From Thermoplasmata archaeon (GTDB lineage: Archaea > Thermoplasmatota > Thermoplasmata > Lutacidiplasmatales > UBA184), in NCBI GenBank assembly GCA_030043835.1, contig JASHWY010000005.1:1-9113 (forward strand): DNA of 9,113 nucleotides. The letters are read 5' to 3'. A program made the translations under genes and the position numbers. This document shows positions 1 through 6,666 of this stretch, in pieces (the stretch's first letter is position 1; each line of letters starts with the position of its first letter). The notes below the pieces were generated by a model. The model saw nothing but the letters and a program-made list of their open reading frames with translations, searched no databases and had not been told where the DNA came from.

Positions 1-150
1 CTGGACCTTCGTGAGCATGCCACGGAACGACGCCGCCTCGGGAACGACGGTCGCGTGGTTGGGCCGGGTCAAGTGGAGGAACCCCAACGTCTCCACGATG
101 TCGCTCCGCGCATGGATCGTTCCCCGTACCCGCACCACCATCCACGCCAT
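1..150 (-). CDS. rpl30: 50S ribosomal protein uL30 (L30), 3' end outside window
   Basis: The first 50 codons of uL30, a large-subunit protein of the central-protuberance side, run off the low-coordinate edge of the window. The translation reads MAWMVVRVRGTIHARSDI, then VETLGFLHLTRPNHATVV and PEAASFRGMLTKVQ. The VR.RG, the L..L.L.R.NH..VVP block and the FRGML.KV segment are archaeal/eukaryotic L30, which continues for about 100 more residues beyond the short bacterial form. The start is chosen from the strong Shine-Dalgarno 6 bases upstream. A second ATG three codons in, and a GTG four codons upstream in a GTGA overlap with uS5, are possible alternatives. In other archaea uL15 and secY follow, outside this window. 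Confidence 0.95.
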   Translation of the reverse strand, partial: MAWMVVRVRGTIHARSDIVETLGFLHLTRPNHATVVPEAASFRGMLTKVQ

Positions 151-156
151 CGTTTC

Positions 157-165
157 GATCACCTC
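157..165 (-). promoter_or_regulatory. Shine-Dalgarno site of uL30, embedding the uS5 stop
   Basis: The coding strand reads GAGGTGATC, a full 9-base match to the complement of the usual archaeal 16S 3' end, with 6 bases before the uL30 ATG at 150. The TGA stop of uS5 lies inside it. A GTG within the motif could also start uL30 in frame, but the spacing favours the ATG. Confidence 0.85.
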
Positions 166-1034
166 GTCCCGCCGGGCGGACCCGGCCGCCGCGGCCCCGT
201 CGTCGTTCCCCCCGGCGGCGGGGGCCGGCTTCCGAACCCGGGGCGTCCCCCCGGCCGGCCACCGCCCCGACCCCGGCCGCGACCGCCGCGGACGGGGCGG
301 ACTCCCTCCTCTTTCGGAGGGAGGATCGAGGTCCCGACAGGACCCCGGACGATCTTCAGCCGTTCCATGTCCTCGGGGGGAACCTTGAGCTGCGAGAGCG
401 CGACGAGCGCCTGGTACGCGGCCTGGGCGTAATTGACCGTCGTCTTCGTGTGACCGTCCGTGAACCCCCACGCGTCCGTGATCCCCGCGAATCGAAGGAT
501 CGGCTTCGCGACGTTGCCGACGGCGAGCCCGACGCCACGCGGGGCGGGGCGCAACGTCACCACGACCGAGCCGACGCGGGCGTGGATCTGGAACGGGAGC
601 GAGTGCGGGCGCCCGCACCCGCACTCCCAGCTGCCGTCGCCGCGGTAGACCTCGACGATCTCGAGCTTCGCGCGGTCGATCGCCCGGCGGATCGTCGGGC
701 CGACCTCGCGTCCTTTCGCGCGGCCGAGCCCTACGAACCCGTCACCGTTCCCGACGACGACGGTGACGGCGAACTTGAACCGGCGGCCCGAGTCGGTCAT
801 GCGCTGGACCATGTTGACGTCGAGCACCTCGTCGTGGAGGCCGGGGACGAGCTTGTCGACAATCTGCGGCTCGCGGAGAGGAAGGCCGGTCTCGAGCGCC
901 TGCGCCATTGTCGTGATCTCGTCGGCGAACACTCGACGGCCGAGCTCGGTCTTCGGGACCCACGGCGGCGGCGCCGGAGCCGTGGCGGCGGGGGGCCCCG
1001 TGCGCGCCGGTCCCTGGGCGATCGCGCTGCTCAT
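159..1034 (-). CDS. rps5: 30S ribosomal protein uS5 (S5) with RG-rich C-terminal tail
   Basis: uS5 lies at the mRNA entry and near the decoding centre, and affects fidelity. The ATG overlaps the uL18 stop (ATGA), with GAGG 7 bases upstream. The protein is 291 residues; archaeal S5 is usually about 210-240. Residues 1-24 are Ala/Pro-rich. The core starts at WVPKTELGRRV and includes VQRMTDSGRRFKFAVTVVVG, GFVGLGRAKGREVGP, the archaeal SWECGCGRPHSLPF, and RPAPRGVGLAVGN then KPILRFAGITDAWG with TKTTVNYAQAAYQAL. From about residue 244 to the end there is a 48-residue tail of Gly, Arg and Pro with almost no other residues and no acidic ones, containing RGGRGRGRGGGRPGGRPG. The tail is in frame, and its last codons carry the uL30 Shine-Dalgarno, so it is real coding sequence rather than a frame error. 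Confidence 0.97.
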   Translation of the reverse strand: MSSAIAQGPARTGPPAATAPAPPPWVPKTELGRRVFADEITTMAQALETGLPLREPQIVDKLVPGLHDEVLDVNMVQRMTDSGRRFKFAVTVVVGNGDGFVGLGRAKGREVGPTIRRAIDRAKLEIVEVYRGDGSWECGCGRPHSLPFQIHARVGSVVVTLRPAPRGVGLAVGNVAKPILRFAGITDAWGFTDGHTKTTVNYAQAAYQALVALSQLKVPPEDMERLKIVRGPVGTSILPPKEEGVRPVRGGRGRGRGGGRPGGRPGFGSRPPPPGGTTTGPRRPGPPGGTR

Positions 1035-1558
1035 GTCGCGGCCTCGGGTCGACGAAGGAGTCCGGGAAGTTTCGTCTTGTACGCCTCGACGGGCTGCGGA
1101 AGAGGTTTGGGAAGGTGGGCTCCGTTCAAGCGGTCGACGGTCGGGAAGTTCTCCTCCCCGTGCGGGATCGTCACCCCGGCCTCGAGGAGACCCTTGAGCG
1201 CGGCGGCGAGGCGACCGCCCTCCGACGGGTGGTGGGAGCCCAGGTCGAGCACCGCGGTCCCGGACCCCGCACCTTTCGCCCGGAGGCCCGCGAGGTACGC
1301 GGTGAGGTAGGCGGCCGGAGTCGACGTGAGGCTCGTGGCCGGGAAAGCGATGTGGCTCAGCTCTCGGCTGTCCGCCGCCGCGACGACCCGGTCGCCGGCC
1401 GGATCGAACCGAACGATCGACACCCGGACCCGAGAGTTCGAGATGCGGACGACCGCTCGCTCTTCCCCGGACTTTAAGAGACGGAGACGCACGCGGTAGT
1501 CGGTCTTCCCCTCGCGACGGCGGCGGAACGGGACGCGATAGCGGGGTCCCGAGCTCAC
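1031..1558 (-). CDS. rpl18: 50S ribosomal protein uL18 (L18)
   Basis: uL18 binds 5S rRNA in the central protuberance together with uL5. The GTG start overlaps the eL19 stop (GTGA), with AAGGAGGG 6 bases upstream, giving 175 residues. The N-terminus GPRYRVPFRRRREGKTDYR is diagnostic for archaeal/eukaryotic L18. It is followed by RLRLLKSGEERAVVRISNSR, TSTPAAYLTAYLAGL, AVLDLG, GGRLAAALKGLLEAG and IPHGEENFPTVDRLNGAHL. Bacterial L18 is shorter and lacks the N-terminal stretch. The short C-terminal segment after about residue 147 is Pro/Lys-rich. The stop overlaps the uS5 ATG. Confidence 0.98.
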   Translation of the reverse strand: MSSGPRYRVPFRRRREGKTDYRVRLRLLKSGEERAVVRISNSRVRVSIVRFDPAGDRVVAAADSRELSHIAFPATSLTSTPAAYLTAYLAGLRAKGAGSGTAVLDLGSHHPSEGGRLAAALKGLLEAGVTIPHGEENFPTVDRLNGAHLPKPLPQPVEAYKTKLPGLLRRPEAAT

Positions 1559-2016
1559 GGCGAGCCCTCCTTCAAGTACCCCGCAAGCCGCAGGTTGGCG
1601 AGAAGGTGCGCCCGGCTCCGAAACATGCCACCTTTCGCGCGGCGGTAGAACTCGCGGTAAACCTTCGGTGTGATCTTCTTCGCGTTCCTGAGCTCGCGCA
1701 GCGCCTTGCGCTGGGGCCGGATCCGCCGCATCCAGCGTTCCTTCTTCGTGACTCGAGAGCGCGGGGTGCCCCGGCGGGAGCCCGGGCCCGAGTGGCGGCC
1801 TTTCTTCACCTCGATCGCGTGGCGGCGCGCCCTCACCCGGGAGGTTCCGCGGATGCGCTGGCGGCGGATGACCCCCGCCTTGATCGCGCTGCGAAGGTCG
1901 CTGCGGGTCACCGCATCGGCGAGCTCCTCCTGGCTCGCGGGGTCGATCCAGACTCGGCCCTCGCCGCAGTGAAGGATGGCGGCGGCCAACCGGCGCTGGT
2001 TCGAGAGATCGGGCAC
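1555..2016 (-). CDS. rpl19e: 50S ribosomal protein eL19 (L19e)
   Basis: eL19 is a long-helix archaeal/eukaryotic protein of the large subunit that reaches across to the small subunit in an inter-subunit bridge. The GTG start gives 153 residues, the usual archaeal size, starting (V/M)PDLSNQRRLAAAIL. A GGAGGAG Shine-Dalgarno sits in the last two Glu codons of eL32, 8 bases before the GTG. Landmarks are GEGRVWIDPASQEELADAVT, the basic linker IKKGxxxR-like RSAIKAGVIRRQRIRGTSR, the KKGRHSGPGSRRGTPRSRV block, and the C-terminal helix with RNAKKITPKVYREFYRRAKG then FRSRAHL. The longer open frame upstream of the GTG is eL32 in another frame. It overlaps uL18 as GTGA. Confidence 0.96.
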   Translation of the reverse strand: MPDLSNQRRLAAAILHCGEGRVWIDPASQEELADAVTRSDLRSAIKAGVIRRQRIRGTSRVRARRHAIEVKKGRHSGPGSRRGTPRSRVTKKERWMRRIRPQRKALRELRNAKKITPKVYREFYRRAKGGMFRSRAHLLANLRLAGYLKEGSP

Positions 2017-2021
2017 GAGCG

Positions 2022-2600
2022 CTACTCCTCCGACCCGGCCTTCTCGATCGGGTTCAATACCTTGATGCCGAGCCTCCGGGCGGCCTCTTCGAGGACGAGG
2101 CGACGTCGCGTGCCGACGTTGCGGGCGATGATCGCGGCGTGGAAGTGCCCGTCGAGCGCGTCGAGCTCGGCCTCGGTCCGGACGACGATCGGTCGGAAGC
2201 CGCTCGGGACGAGGCCGCGGACCCGGGCCGGAGAGCGATACCCCACGGAGACGATCTGGGTCCGGTACCCGTAGTGGCGCCGCTGTTTGGATTGAAGGCC
2301 GCGAGGTCGGCGCCATGCGCCGTCGCGACCGATCCTAAAGTAACGGTTCGCCGCCTGGCGACCGAAGATCGGGCGACGGCGATCGAACTGCCTCCTCAGC
2401 GCGAGGAGCCGCATCGCGTCGCCGCCGACTGGAGCCCGCTTCGGGACCCGGGGGGCTTCTTCCTTCGCGGCGTTCTCGGTCGGTGGCGAGGCCTCCTCGG
2501 TCTTGGGGGGAAGGGTTTTCGCCTTCGCCCGACCCCTCGGTCGGGGCGGGGCGGGGGTCTCGTCGACGGCGGGCGGAGTCGCGGAATTCTCCTCGGGCAT
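2022..2600 (-). CDS. rpl32e: 50S ribosomal protein eL32 (L32e) with N-terminal extension
   Basis: eL32 is an archaeal/eukaryotic large-subunit protein. The 192-residue product has its core at about residues 63-185: RLLALRRQFDRRRPIFGRQ, FRIGRDGAWRRPRGLQSKQR, HYGYRTQIVSVGYRSPARVRG, and AAIIARNVGTRRR near the end, each typical of the family. The first 62 residues are an extension rich in Pro, Ala, Glu and Lys with no recognisable fold. The start at 2600 is supported by AAGGAG 8 bases upstream and a TGATG junction with uL6. An internal ATG at 2414 right at the core lacks a Shine-Dalgarno and would leave a 180-base gap. Some haloarchaeal eL32 proteins also have a long N-terminal extension, so extra length here is not unprecedented. 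Confidence 0.96.
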   Translation of the reverse strand: MPEENSATPPAVDETPAPPRPRGRAKAKTLPPKTEEASPPTENAAKEEAPRVPKRAPVGGDAMRLLALRRQFDRRRPIFGRQAANRYFRIGRDGAWRRPRGLQSKQRRHYGYRTQIVSVGYRSPARVRGLVPSGFRPIVVRTEAELDALDGHFHAAIIARNVGTRRRLVLEEAARRLGIKVLNPIEKAGSEE

Positions 2601-3163
2601 CAGCTCGACTCCTTGAGGTGAGCCCGCTCGACGAGGAAGATACCGTCCTGGAAGACCCGGGGGTCGTAGTCGCGGATGTGCGTCACGCGCTCGATGTTCG
2701 CGGCGCTCTGACCGACCTCTTCCACATCGTAACCGGAGACGATGACGAACTCGCCCTCGACGGTCGCTTTGGTGCCCGGGCGAAGGCGAGTCGAGCGCGG
2801 GTACTTCTCGCCCAAGAAGTTCTCGACGACGACCTCCTCGCCCCTCACCTGGACCTTCATAGGGAAGTGCGCCGCGACGACCTTCATCCTCGCCTCGACC
2901 CCGACCGTCAGACCTCCGGCCAAGTTTCGAACGTGCGCGGCCCAGGTCTTGAGAAGCGCCTGAGCCCGCCTGCGGTCGGAGGGGATCTTGAGCGAGAGGG
3001 TGACGGAAGCGTCGGTGGCCTCGAAACCGATCACGTCGGCCGGGAACGGTCTTCCGACCGACCCCAAGGGTCCCTTCGCGGTCAAACGACCGTGGGCGAC
3101 CGAGAACGAGATCCCCTTCGGGATCGGGACGGTCTCGCGGCTTCGGTCGGCGTCAGTAGACAT
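2600..3163 (-). CDS. rpl6: 50S ribosomal protein uL6 (L6)
   Basis: uL6 lies near the stalk base and the sarcin-ricin loop, where translation factors bind. The protein has 187 residues and two tandem L6 folds, about residues 12-85 and 86-170. Visible landmarks are PIPKGISFSVAHGRLTAKGPLG, split here as PIPKG and TAKGPLGS, then FPMKVQVRGEEVVVENFLGE and the strongly archaeal end VGQSAANIERVTHIRDYDPR followed by VFQDGIFLVER. The ATG overlaps the last codons of uS8 by 11 bases; no strong Shine-Dalgarno is visible, only a distant AGGTCGG, so the start probably depends on ribosomes finishing uS8. No other in-frame ATG precedes the core. The stop overlaps the eL32 start by one base (TGATG). Confidence 0.97.
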   Translation of the reverse strand: MSTDADRSRETVPIPKGISFSVAHGRLTAKGPLGSVGRPFPADVIGFEATDASVTLSLKIPSDRRRAQALLKTWAAHVRNLAGGLTVGVEARMKVVAAHFPMKVQVRGEEVVVENFLGEKYPRSTRLRPGTKATVEGEFVIVSGYDVEEVGQSAANIERVTHIRDYDPRVFQDGIFLVERAHLKESS

Positions 3164-3542
3164 AGGCGAGCAGCCGACCTCCGATCTTGAGCTCCCGCGC
3201 CTTCTGGTGCGAGAGGACGCCCTGGTTCGTGGAGAGGACGAGGAGCCCGAAGTCCTGGGCCGGGAGGAACCGCGCCTCGTACCGCTCGAGCGCGTCGTGG
3301 GGGACCGAGATTCGCGGCTTGATCACGCCGCAGGAGTTGATCCGGCGGGAGAGGGTGACGTCGTACTTGCCGCCCCGCCCCGTCGGGACGAACGTGAACT
3401 CCTCGATGTACCGGTGCTCCCGAAAGATCCGAAGCACCTCGGCGATCAGCTTCGAGGTGGGGGCGATCTCCACGCGCGGCTTCCCATCGAGGTCGGCGTG
3501 GCGGAGCGTGACCAGCGCATCGTTGAGCAGATCCTGTCGCAT
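3153..3542 (-). CDS. rps8: 30S ribosomal protein uS8 (S8)
   Basis: uS8 is a primary binder of the central domain of 16S rRNA and an assembly organiser. The protein is 129 residues, the archaeal norm. A GGGGGAG Shine-Dalgarno lies 6 bases before the ATG, just after the uS14 TAG. Family features seen are NDALVTLRHADLDGK at the N-terminus, PTSKLIAEVLRIFREHRYI, a central INSCGVIKPRISV, and the C-terminal GVLSHQKARELKIGGRLLAYVY, which corresponds to the rRNA-binding G..(S/T)...A..... GG.LLAYV(Y/W) end of the family. In bacteria S8 represses this operon by binding its mRNA; nothing in the sequence tells whether that happens here. The gene overlaps uL6 by 11 bases. Confidence 0.98.
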   Translation of the reverse strand: MRQDLLNDALVTLRHADLDGKPRVEIAPTSKLIAEVLRIFREHRYIEEFTFVPTGRGGKYDVTLSRRINSCGVIKPRISVPHDALERYEARFLPAQDFGLLVLSTNQGVLSHQKARELKIGGRLLAYVY

Positions 3543-3554
3543 CGTTCGCTCCCC

Positions 3555-3704
3555 CTACTGGTACTTGCGGAACCCCAGGTCCATGGCGACCTCGCGGAAG
3601 CACTGGCGGCAGAGGTGGAGACCGTAGCGGCGAACGATCCCTCGCTTCCGGTCGCAGCGGAGGCAGCCATCCTTCCGGCCGAAATGCTTCTTCGGGGGGC
3701 TCAT
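3555..3704 (-). CDS. rps14: 30S ribosomal protein uS14 (S14), zinc-binding type
   Basis: This very short gene encodes 49 residues. uS14 lies in the 30S head beside uS3 and uS19. Four cysteines form a zinc ribbon: C14 and C17 (CLRC) and C32 and C35 (CRQC), separated by 14 residues, followed by [13 protein letters not shown], the archaeal/eukaryotic ending. The start is a choice. The ATG gives [13 protein letters not shown] with TGGAGTGAG upstream. A GTG four codons earlier would overlap the uL5 stop as GTGA, matching other junctions here, but has no convincing Shine-Dalgarno; I prefer the ATG. The frame stays open for several hundred bases upstream, but that part is uL5 and eS4 in the wrong frame. 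Confidence 0.95.
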   Translation of the reverse strand: MSPPKKHFGRKDGCLRCDRKRGIVRRYGLHLCRQCFREVAMDLGFRKYQ

Positions 3705-3712
3705 CGTTGTGC

Positions 3713-4273
3713 TCACTCCAGGACCGTCACGGCGAACTGGCTGGTGAGGAACGCGCGGGTCTCCTCCCGGGTCGAACGGAGCGCCCGGGGGACGGATCGC
3801 GATTGCACTCTCCGGTGGCGGATCCGAAACCCCGCCCGGCCGAGCTCCACGGCCACGTCCATCCCGTGGATCCCGATCTGCGGGTCGTACTTCATGCCGG
3901 TAAAATCGGTGTAGTCCGCGATGCCGAACGAGAAGTTCCCGTTGCGGTCGATCGATTGAAGGTCGAGCTGACGGTCCCGAGCCTCGAATGCCCGACGCAG
4001 GAAGTCGCGGGCGGCCTCCCCTCGCAGCGTCACTTTGGCGCCGATCTCCTGGCCCTTGCGGATGCCGAAATCGCGGTTCGTGGAGTGGGACCGCGTCGCG
4101 ACCGGCTTCTGGTGCGTCACCATCTCGAGGACGCGTGCGGCTTTGGTGCGAGCCTCGCCCGACTCGCCGACGCCCGCGTTGACGACGATCTTGATGAGGC
4201 GCACAACGCGGTGCGGGTTCGGGGACGGGGCCGCGGCCCCGCCCCTTGACGCCGTCTCGGGAGGCGCGCTCAT
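3713..4273 (-). CDS. rpl5: 50S ribosomal protein uL5 (L5)
   Basis: uL5 binds 5S rRNA in the central protuberance and contacts P-site tRNA. The ATG overlaps the eS4 stop (ATGA), with GGAG 7 bases upstream, giving 186 residues. The first 20 or so residues are a Pro/Ala-rich leader; the core starts at [18 protein letters not shown]. Further family landmarks are [27 protein letters not shown], split here as HQKPVATRS and [17 protein letters not shown], then [12 protein letters not shown] and [14 protein letters not shown]. These are the archaeal/eukaryotic forms. Together with uL18 further down the cluster it makes up the 5S ribonucleoprotein. The stop lies 8 bases before the uS14 ATG. Confidence 0.98.
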   Translation of the reverse strand: MSAPPETASRGGAAAPSPNPHRVVRLIKIVVNAGVGESGEARTKAARVLEMVTHQKPVATRSHSTNRDFGIRKGQEIGAKVTLRGEAARDFLRRAFEARDRQLDLQSIDRNGNFSFGIADYTDFTGMKYDPQIGIHGMDVAVELGRAGFRIRHRRVQSRSVPRALRSTREETRAFLTSQFAVTVLE

Positions 4274-4986
4274 CGGTCGACTCCGGCGGCGATGGTGACG
4301 CCGGGGCCCTTCTCCCCGACGACGTAGACGTACTCCTTGATCGTCGAGAACCCTTCCTTGAAGTGGACGAGGTTCGGGTGGGACGAGTTGCGCACCTCGA
4401 CCCGCTCGACCCGAGCGAGCTCGCCGACGTGCGAGCCGCCGGCGACCAACGCGAGGGCGCCCGCCGCCAGCGGAAAGTGCTCGAGCACCTTCTGGCTCGG
4501 GACCTCGATTTTGACCGAATCGCCGACCTTGTACGGCGTCCCTCGGTCGACGAGCAGGTTCCGGCCATCGTGGAGCGTGACTTCGATCCGGCCCGCCTTC
4601 ACCGCGTGCTTGAATCGGACCCGGCCGATCTTTTGGGTCGCCTCGGTCGCCGGTATCGAGACGAGAACGAGTTTCCCGTGATGGTCCCTCACGACCCGAA
4701 AGTGCTCATCGAGCGGCGCCGCGAAGGAGAGCGTGTCCATGAGGCCGAGGCCCCGGTCGAGGTCGTTCGCGACCTTGCCGTCCACGCGTATCGCTCCCGA
4801 GCGGACGAGCTGGCTCGCCTCCCGCGCGCTCGAGACGATCCGGCGGAGGTCGCGGAGGACGAGGAGGAGCGGGATCGAGGCGTCCTGGGCGTGAGGGCCC
4901 GGTCCGGGGCGCTTCACCCACTTCGTACCCTTGCGGGGAATCGTCCACGCTCGCGGGGCCGCGCGCCGCTTCAACCGGAACGTCAC
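4270..4986 (-). CDS. rps4e: 30S ribosomal protein eS4 (S4e)
   Basis: eS4 is an archaeal/eukaryotic 30S body protein with no bacterial counterpart. The GTG start overlaps the uL24 stop (GTGA), with GGAGG about 10 bases upstream, giving 238 residues, the usual archaeal size. The N-terminus carries [15 protein letters not shown]. An S4-type RNA-binding domain follows at roughly residues 40-105 ([33 protein letters not shown]). Then come the central barrel ([21 protein letters not shown]) and a C-terminal KOW-like region with [14 protein letters not shown] and [20 protein letters not shown]. Its presence between uL24 and uL5 is the archaeal order and helps set the domain of life. The open frame upstream of the GTG is uL24 in another frame. 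Confidence 0.97.
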   Translation of the reverse strand: MTFRLKRRAAPRAWTIPRKGTKWVKRPGPGPHAQDASIPLLLVLRDLRRIVSSAREASQLVRSGAIRVDGKVANDLDRGLGLMDTLSFAAPLDEHFRVVRDHHGKLVLVSIPATEATQKIGRVRFKHAVKAGRIEVTLHDGRNLLVDRGTPYKVGDSVKIEVPSQKVLEHFPLAAGALALVAGGSHVGELARVERVEVRNSSHPNLVHFKEGFSTIKEYVYVVGEKGPGVTIAAGVDR

Positions 4987-5519
4987 GGCTCGTCGTCCTC
5001 CTCGGTCGTCGGCGACTTCGCCCGCTCGGGGGGCTTCTCGTCGGCGGTCTCGTCCGCCGAGGGCCCCGGCTCGGGGAGCTCCGCGGGCGGGGGCGTGGCC
5101 TCGGAGACCGCTTCCTCTTCGGCGGGTTCTCCCCGCTCCTCGGGGGTCAGCTCCTCGTCCGAGACGCGAAGCGTGCGCCGACGCCACGCGTCGGCGAGGT
5201 TGAGCCGGGTGATCACGAGGTGGCCGGGACGGATCGGGAGCGGTTTCAGCTTCTCCTCCCCGGTCTTGAGCGTGACGTTGTCGAGGACGACCGAGTAGTC
5301 GCGCCGGACGATGCGCTGGACGCGCTCCTCCCGTCCCTCGAAGCTCCCCGAGAGGACCCTCACCGTGTCGCCCTTGCGAAGGGGGACCGACCGGCGGTGG
5401 AACCGGGCCCGCAGCTCGCGCGAGAGCGGGACCGCCATCCGGCGCCGGCGGCGGAAGGTGGGGTCGTTGTAGAGCGCCTTACGTTGGCGTCGCGGGGAGT
5501 GCGGGGAGCTCGACGACAT
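4983..5519 (-). CDS. rplX: 50S ribosomal protein uL24 (L24) with acidic C-terminal tail
   Basis: uL24 is an early-assembly KOW-domain protein that binds the 5' part of 23S rRNA near the exit tunnel. The ATG is fixed by a near-perfect Shine-Dalgarno. The first 119 residues are ordinary archaeal L24: a basic N-terminus (SPRRQRKALYNDPTFRRRRR), LSRELRARFHRRSVPLRKGD, then the KOW motif DTVRVLSGSFEGREERV and VTLKTGEEK. The usual length is about 120, but here a further 59 residues follow (about 120-178), rich in Glu, Asp, Pro and Ala, with about 22 acidic against 4 basic residues. It ends TTEEDDEP. The tail is in frame and runs into the eS4 GTG start (GTGA overlap), so it is not a mis-called intergenic stretch. 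The tail's function is unknown. Confidence 0.96.
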   Translation of the reverse strand: MSSSSPHSPRRQRKALYNDPTFRRRRRMAVPLSRELRARFHRRSVPLRKGDTVRVLSGSFEGREERVQRIVRRDYSVVLDNVTLKTGEEKLKPLPIRPGHLVITRLNLADAWRRRTLRVSDEELTPEERGEPAEEEAVSEATPPPAELPEPGPSADETADEKPPERAKSPTTEEDDEP

Positions 5520-5524
5520 CGAGG

Positions 5525-5532
5525 ACCTCCTT
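5525..5532 (-). promoter_or_regulatory. Shine-Dalgarno site of uL24
   Basis: The coding strand reads AAGGAGGT, complementary to the conserved archaeal 16S rRNA 3' end, with 5 bases before the uL24 ATG. The TAA stop of uL14 overlaps its first two bases. It decides the start at 5519 over the more upstream ATG at 5570, which lies inside uL14. Confidence 0.85.
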
Positions 5533-5929
5533 AGAGGATGATCGAGGACGCGGCGGCGATCCGCGGCCATCGTTCGGCGGCCTCCTTCGCCACGGGGCCC
5601 TTGATCTGGGAGCCTTTGATCTCTCCGGTCTCGGTCGTGATCACCGCTGCGTTGTCCTCGAACTGAAGTCGGGTTCCATCGGGCCGGTGGAGCGGGACCC
5701 GGGAGCGGACGATCACCGCGTGCAGGACCTGCCGGCGCATCTCGGGCGTCCCCTTCTTGACCGACACGATCACGAGGTCGGCGATTCCGGCGCGCGGGTA
5801 TCGGCGGTGCGTCCCGTGCCAGTTGCGAACCGAGATGATCTCCACGACCTTAGCGCCCGTGTTGTCGACGCAGTCCAAACGGGCCCCCTTGGGGAGGCCC
5901 CGGCTCCGCCGACCCGAGAGCCCCTTCAC
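5531..5929 (-). CDS. rpl14: 50S ribosomal protein uL14 (L14)
   Basis: uL14 sits on the inter-subunit face of the large subunit and contacts 16S rRNA in a bridge; it is also where anti-association factors bind in other organisms. The GTG start overlaps the uS17 stop (GTGA), with GGAGG 4 bases upstream, giving 132 residues, exactly the archaeal size. The motif [17 protein letters not shown] (residues 11-27) is diagnostic. The L14 signature is seen around residues 71-97, with AVIV, then [14 protein letters not shown]. The frame is open much further upstream, but that is uS17 in another frame. The gene ends with TAA, whose bases form part of the uL24 Shine-Dalgarno. Confidence 0.98.
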   Translation of the reverse strand: MKGLSGRRSRGLPKGARLDCVDNTGAKVVEIISVRNWHGTHRRYPRAGIADLVIVSVKKGTPEMRRQVLHAVIVRSRVPLHRPDGTRLQFEDNAAVITTETGEIKGSQIKGPVAKEAAERWPRIAAASSIIL

Positions 5930-6354
5930 GGCGCCTCCGCCGGAGCCACCGGCGCCACGGTCGGCGTCGGCTCTTCGCCTTTCACGCGGCGAGCGGCTTC
6001 GCCCAGGTCCTCGACGATGCAGAAGCGGACGAGCTTCGAGAGCGGCCGGGTCTCGGCGATCCGGACTCGGTGGCCGACCGGTACGTTGAGGCACGGGGGA
6101 GCGTGCGCAAAGTAGCGTCGCCTCCGCTTCTCGTAGCGCTCGAACTTCGGGACGAAGTGAAGGAGCGTCCGCTCGACGACCGCGGTCCGCTGCATGCCGG
6201 TCGAGACGACGGTCCCTTCGATGATCTGGCCCCGGACAGGGAGCCGCCCGTGGAATGGGCAGTGGCGGTCGTCGCACCGGGCCTTCGGGGCCCGAACGTC
6301 GAGCCCGATGTCCCGGGCCCGGCGAGGAGAGGGCGGGGAGCGTGGAGGAGTCAT
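5926..6354 (-). CDS. rps17: 30S ribosomal protein uS17 (S17)
   Basis: uS17 is a primary 16S rRNA-binding, OB-fold protein of the 30S body. The ATG overlaps the rnp1 stop (ATGA) and has GGAGG 5 bases upstream, giving 142 residues. The archaeal/eukaryotic N-terminal region is present: [15 protein letters not shown] followed by CPFHG (Cys27, Cys32). The OB-fold core runs from [20 protein letters not shown] through [21 protein letters not shown] and [15 protein letters not shown]. After the core (about residue 120) comes a short tail ending [16 protein letters not shown], low-complexity and probably disordered. Archaeal S17 usually ends near the core, so the protein is somewhat longer than usual at both ends. 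Its stop overlaps the uL14 GTG start. Confidence 0.97.
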   Translation of the reverse strand: MTPPRSPPSPRRARDIGLDVRAPKARCDDRHCPFHGRLPVRGQIIEGTVVSTGMQRTAVVERTLLHFVPKFERYEKRRRRYFAHAPPCLNVPVGHRVRIAETRPLSKLVRFCIVEDLGEAARRVKGEEPTPTVAPVAPAEAP

Positions 6355-6656
6355 CGCAGCCTCCGAGGGCCGCCCGTGAGCAGCCGCTTGGTGCGGTCCT
6401 CGGGACGCACGCGTAGGGCGTCCCCTCTTAACGGTAACTCGCCCGCCGAGAGGACGACCGTGCCCGAAAGCCCCGCCTTCGGGACGCACAGCGCCTTCGC
6501 ACGACCCGCCACCCGGACGGAGAAGGTCGAAAGGGTCTCGTTGACGATCGTGCCTCGGACCGCGCCCCGGACCCCGGGGGACGGAGCGATCGCAACCGAT
6601 GCACCGATGAGCTCCCCCGCGAGCGCTTCGCGCTCGACGCGAGACAATGACGGCAT
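6351..6656 (-). CDS. rnp1: Ribonuclease P protein component 1 (Rpp29/Pop4 family)
   Basis: This is the archaeal homologue of eukaryotic Rpp29/Pop4, a protein subunit of RNase P that helps its RNA cleave the 5' leader from precursor tRNAs. The protein is about 101 residues. It has an N-terminal helix leading to GELIGASV (about residues 14-21), a small beta-barrel with [20 protein letters not shown] and KALCVPKAG, and the family-defining end [20 protein letters not shown]. The location between uL29 and uS17 is the standard euryarchaeal one. I chose the ATG at 6656 because of a GGGGAGGAG about 10 bases upstream. An in-frame ATG at 6677 adds seven residues (MGRRTEA) and has its own weaker AGGTG, so the start is uncertain. 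The stop overlaps uS17 as ATGA, linking RNase P protein synthesis to ribosomal protein synthesis. Confidence 0.93.
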   Translation of the reverse strand: MPSLSRVEREALAGELIGASVAIAPSPGVRGAVRGTIVNETLSTFSVRVAGRAKALCVPKAGLSGTVVLSAGELPLRGDALRVRPEDRTKRLLTGGPRRLR

Positions 6657-6666
6657 CGCTTCCGTT

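Noticed and set aside
162..305. A frameshift or sequencing error as the source of the uS5 RG-rich tail
   Set aside because: The frame ends 8 bases before uL30 and its stop forms part of the uL30 Shine-Dalgarno, as expected for a natural junction. An error cannot be fully excluded without reads.
450..1310. A 286-codon plus-strand open frame opposite uS5 and uL18
   Set aside because: It is a mirror of two strongly conserved genes, its composition is dominated by Arg, Asp and Ala, and no motif is recognisable.
3705..3716. GTG at 3716 as the uS14 start, making a GTGA overlap with uL5
   Set aside because: No Shine-Dalgarno at a useful distance, and the ATG at 3704 matches the family N-terminus better. 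It remains possible.
2988..3914. A 308-codon plus-strand open frame opposite uL6, uS8, uS14 and uL5
   Set aside because: Same reasoning: it crosses several certain gene boundaries and has no family resemblance.
4246..5298. A 350-codon open frame on the plus strand, antisense to eS4 and uL24
   Set aside because: High GC content makes stop codons rare in all frames. The translation has no recognisable domain and lies fully opposite two certain genes.
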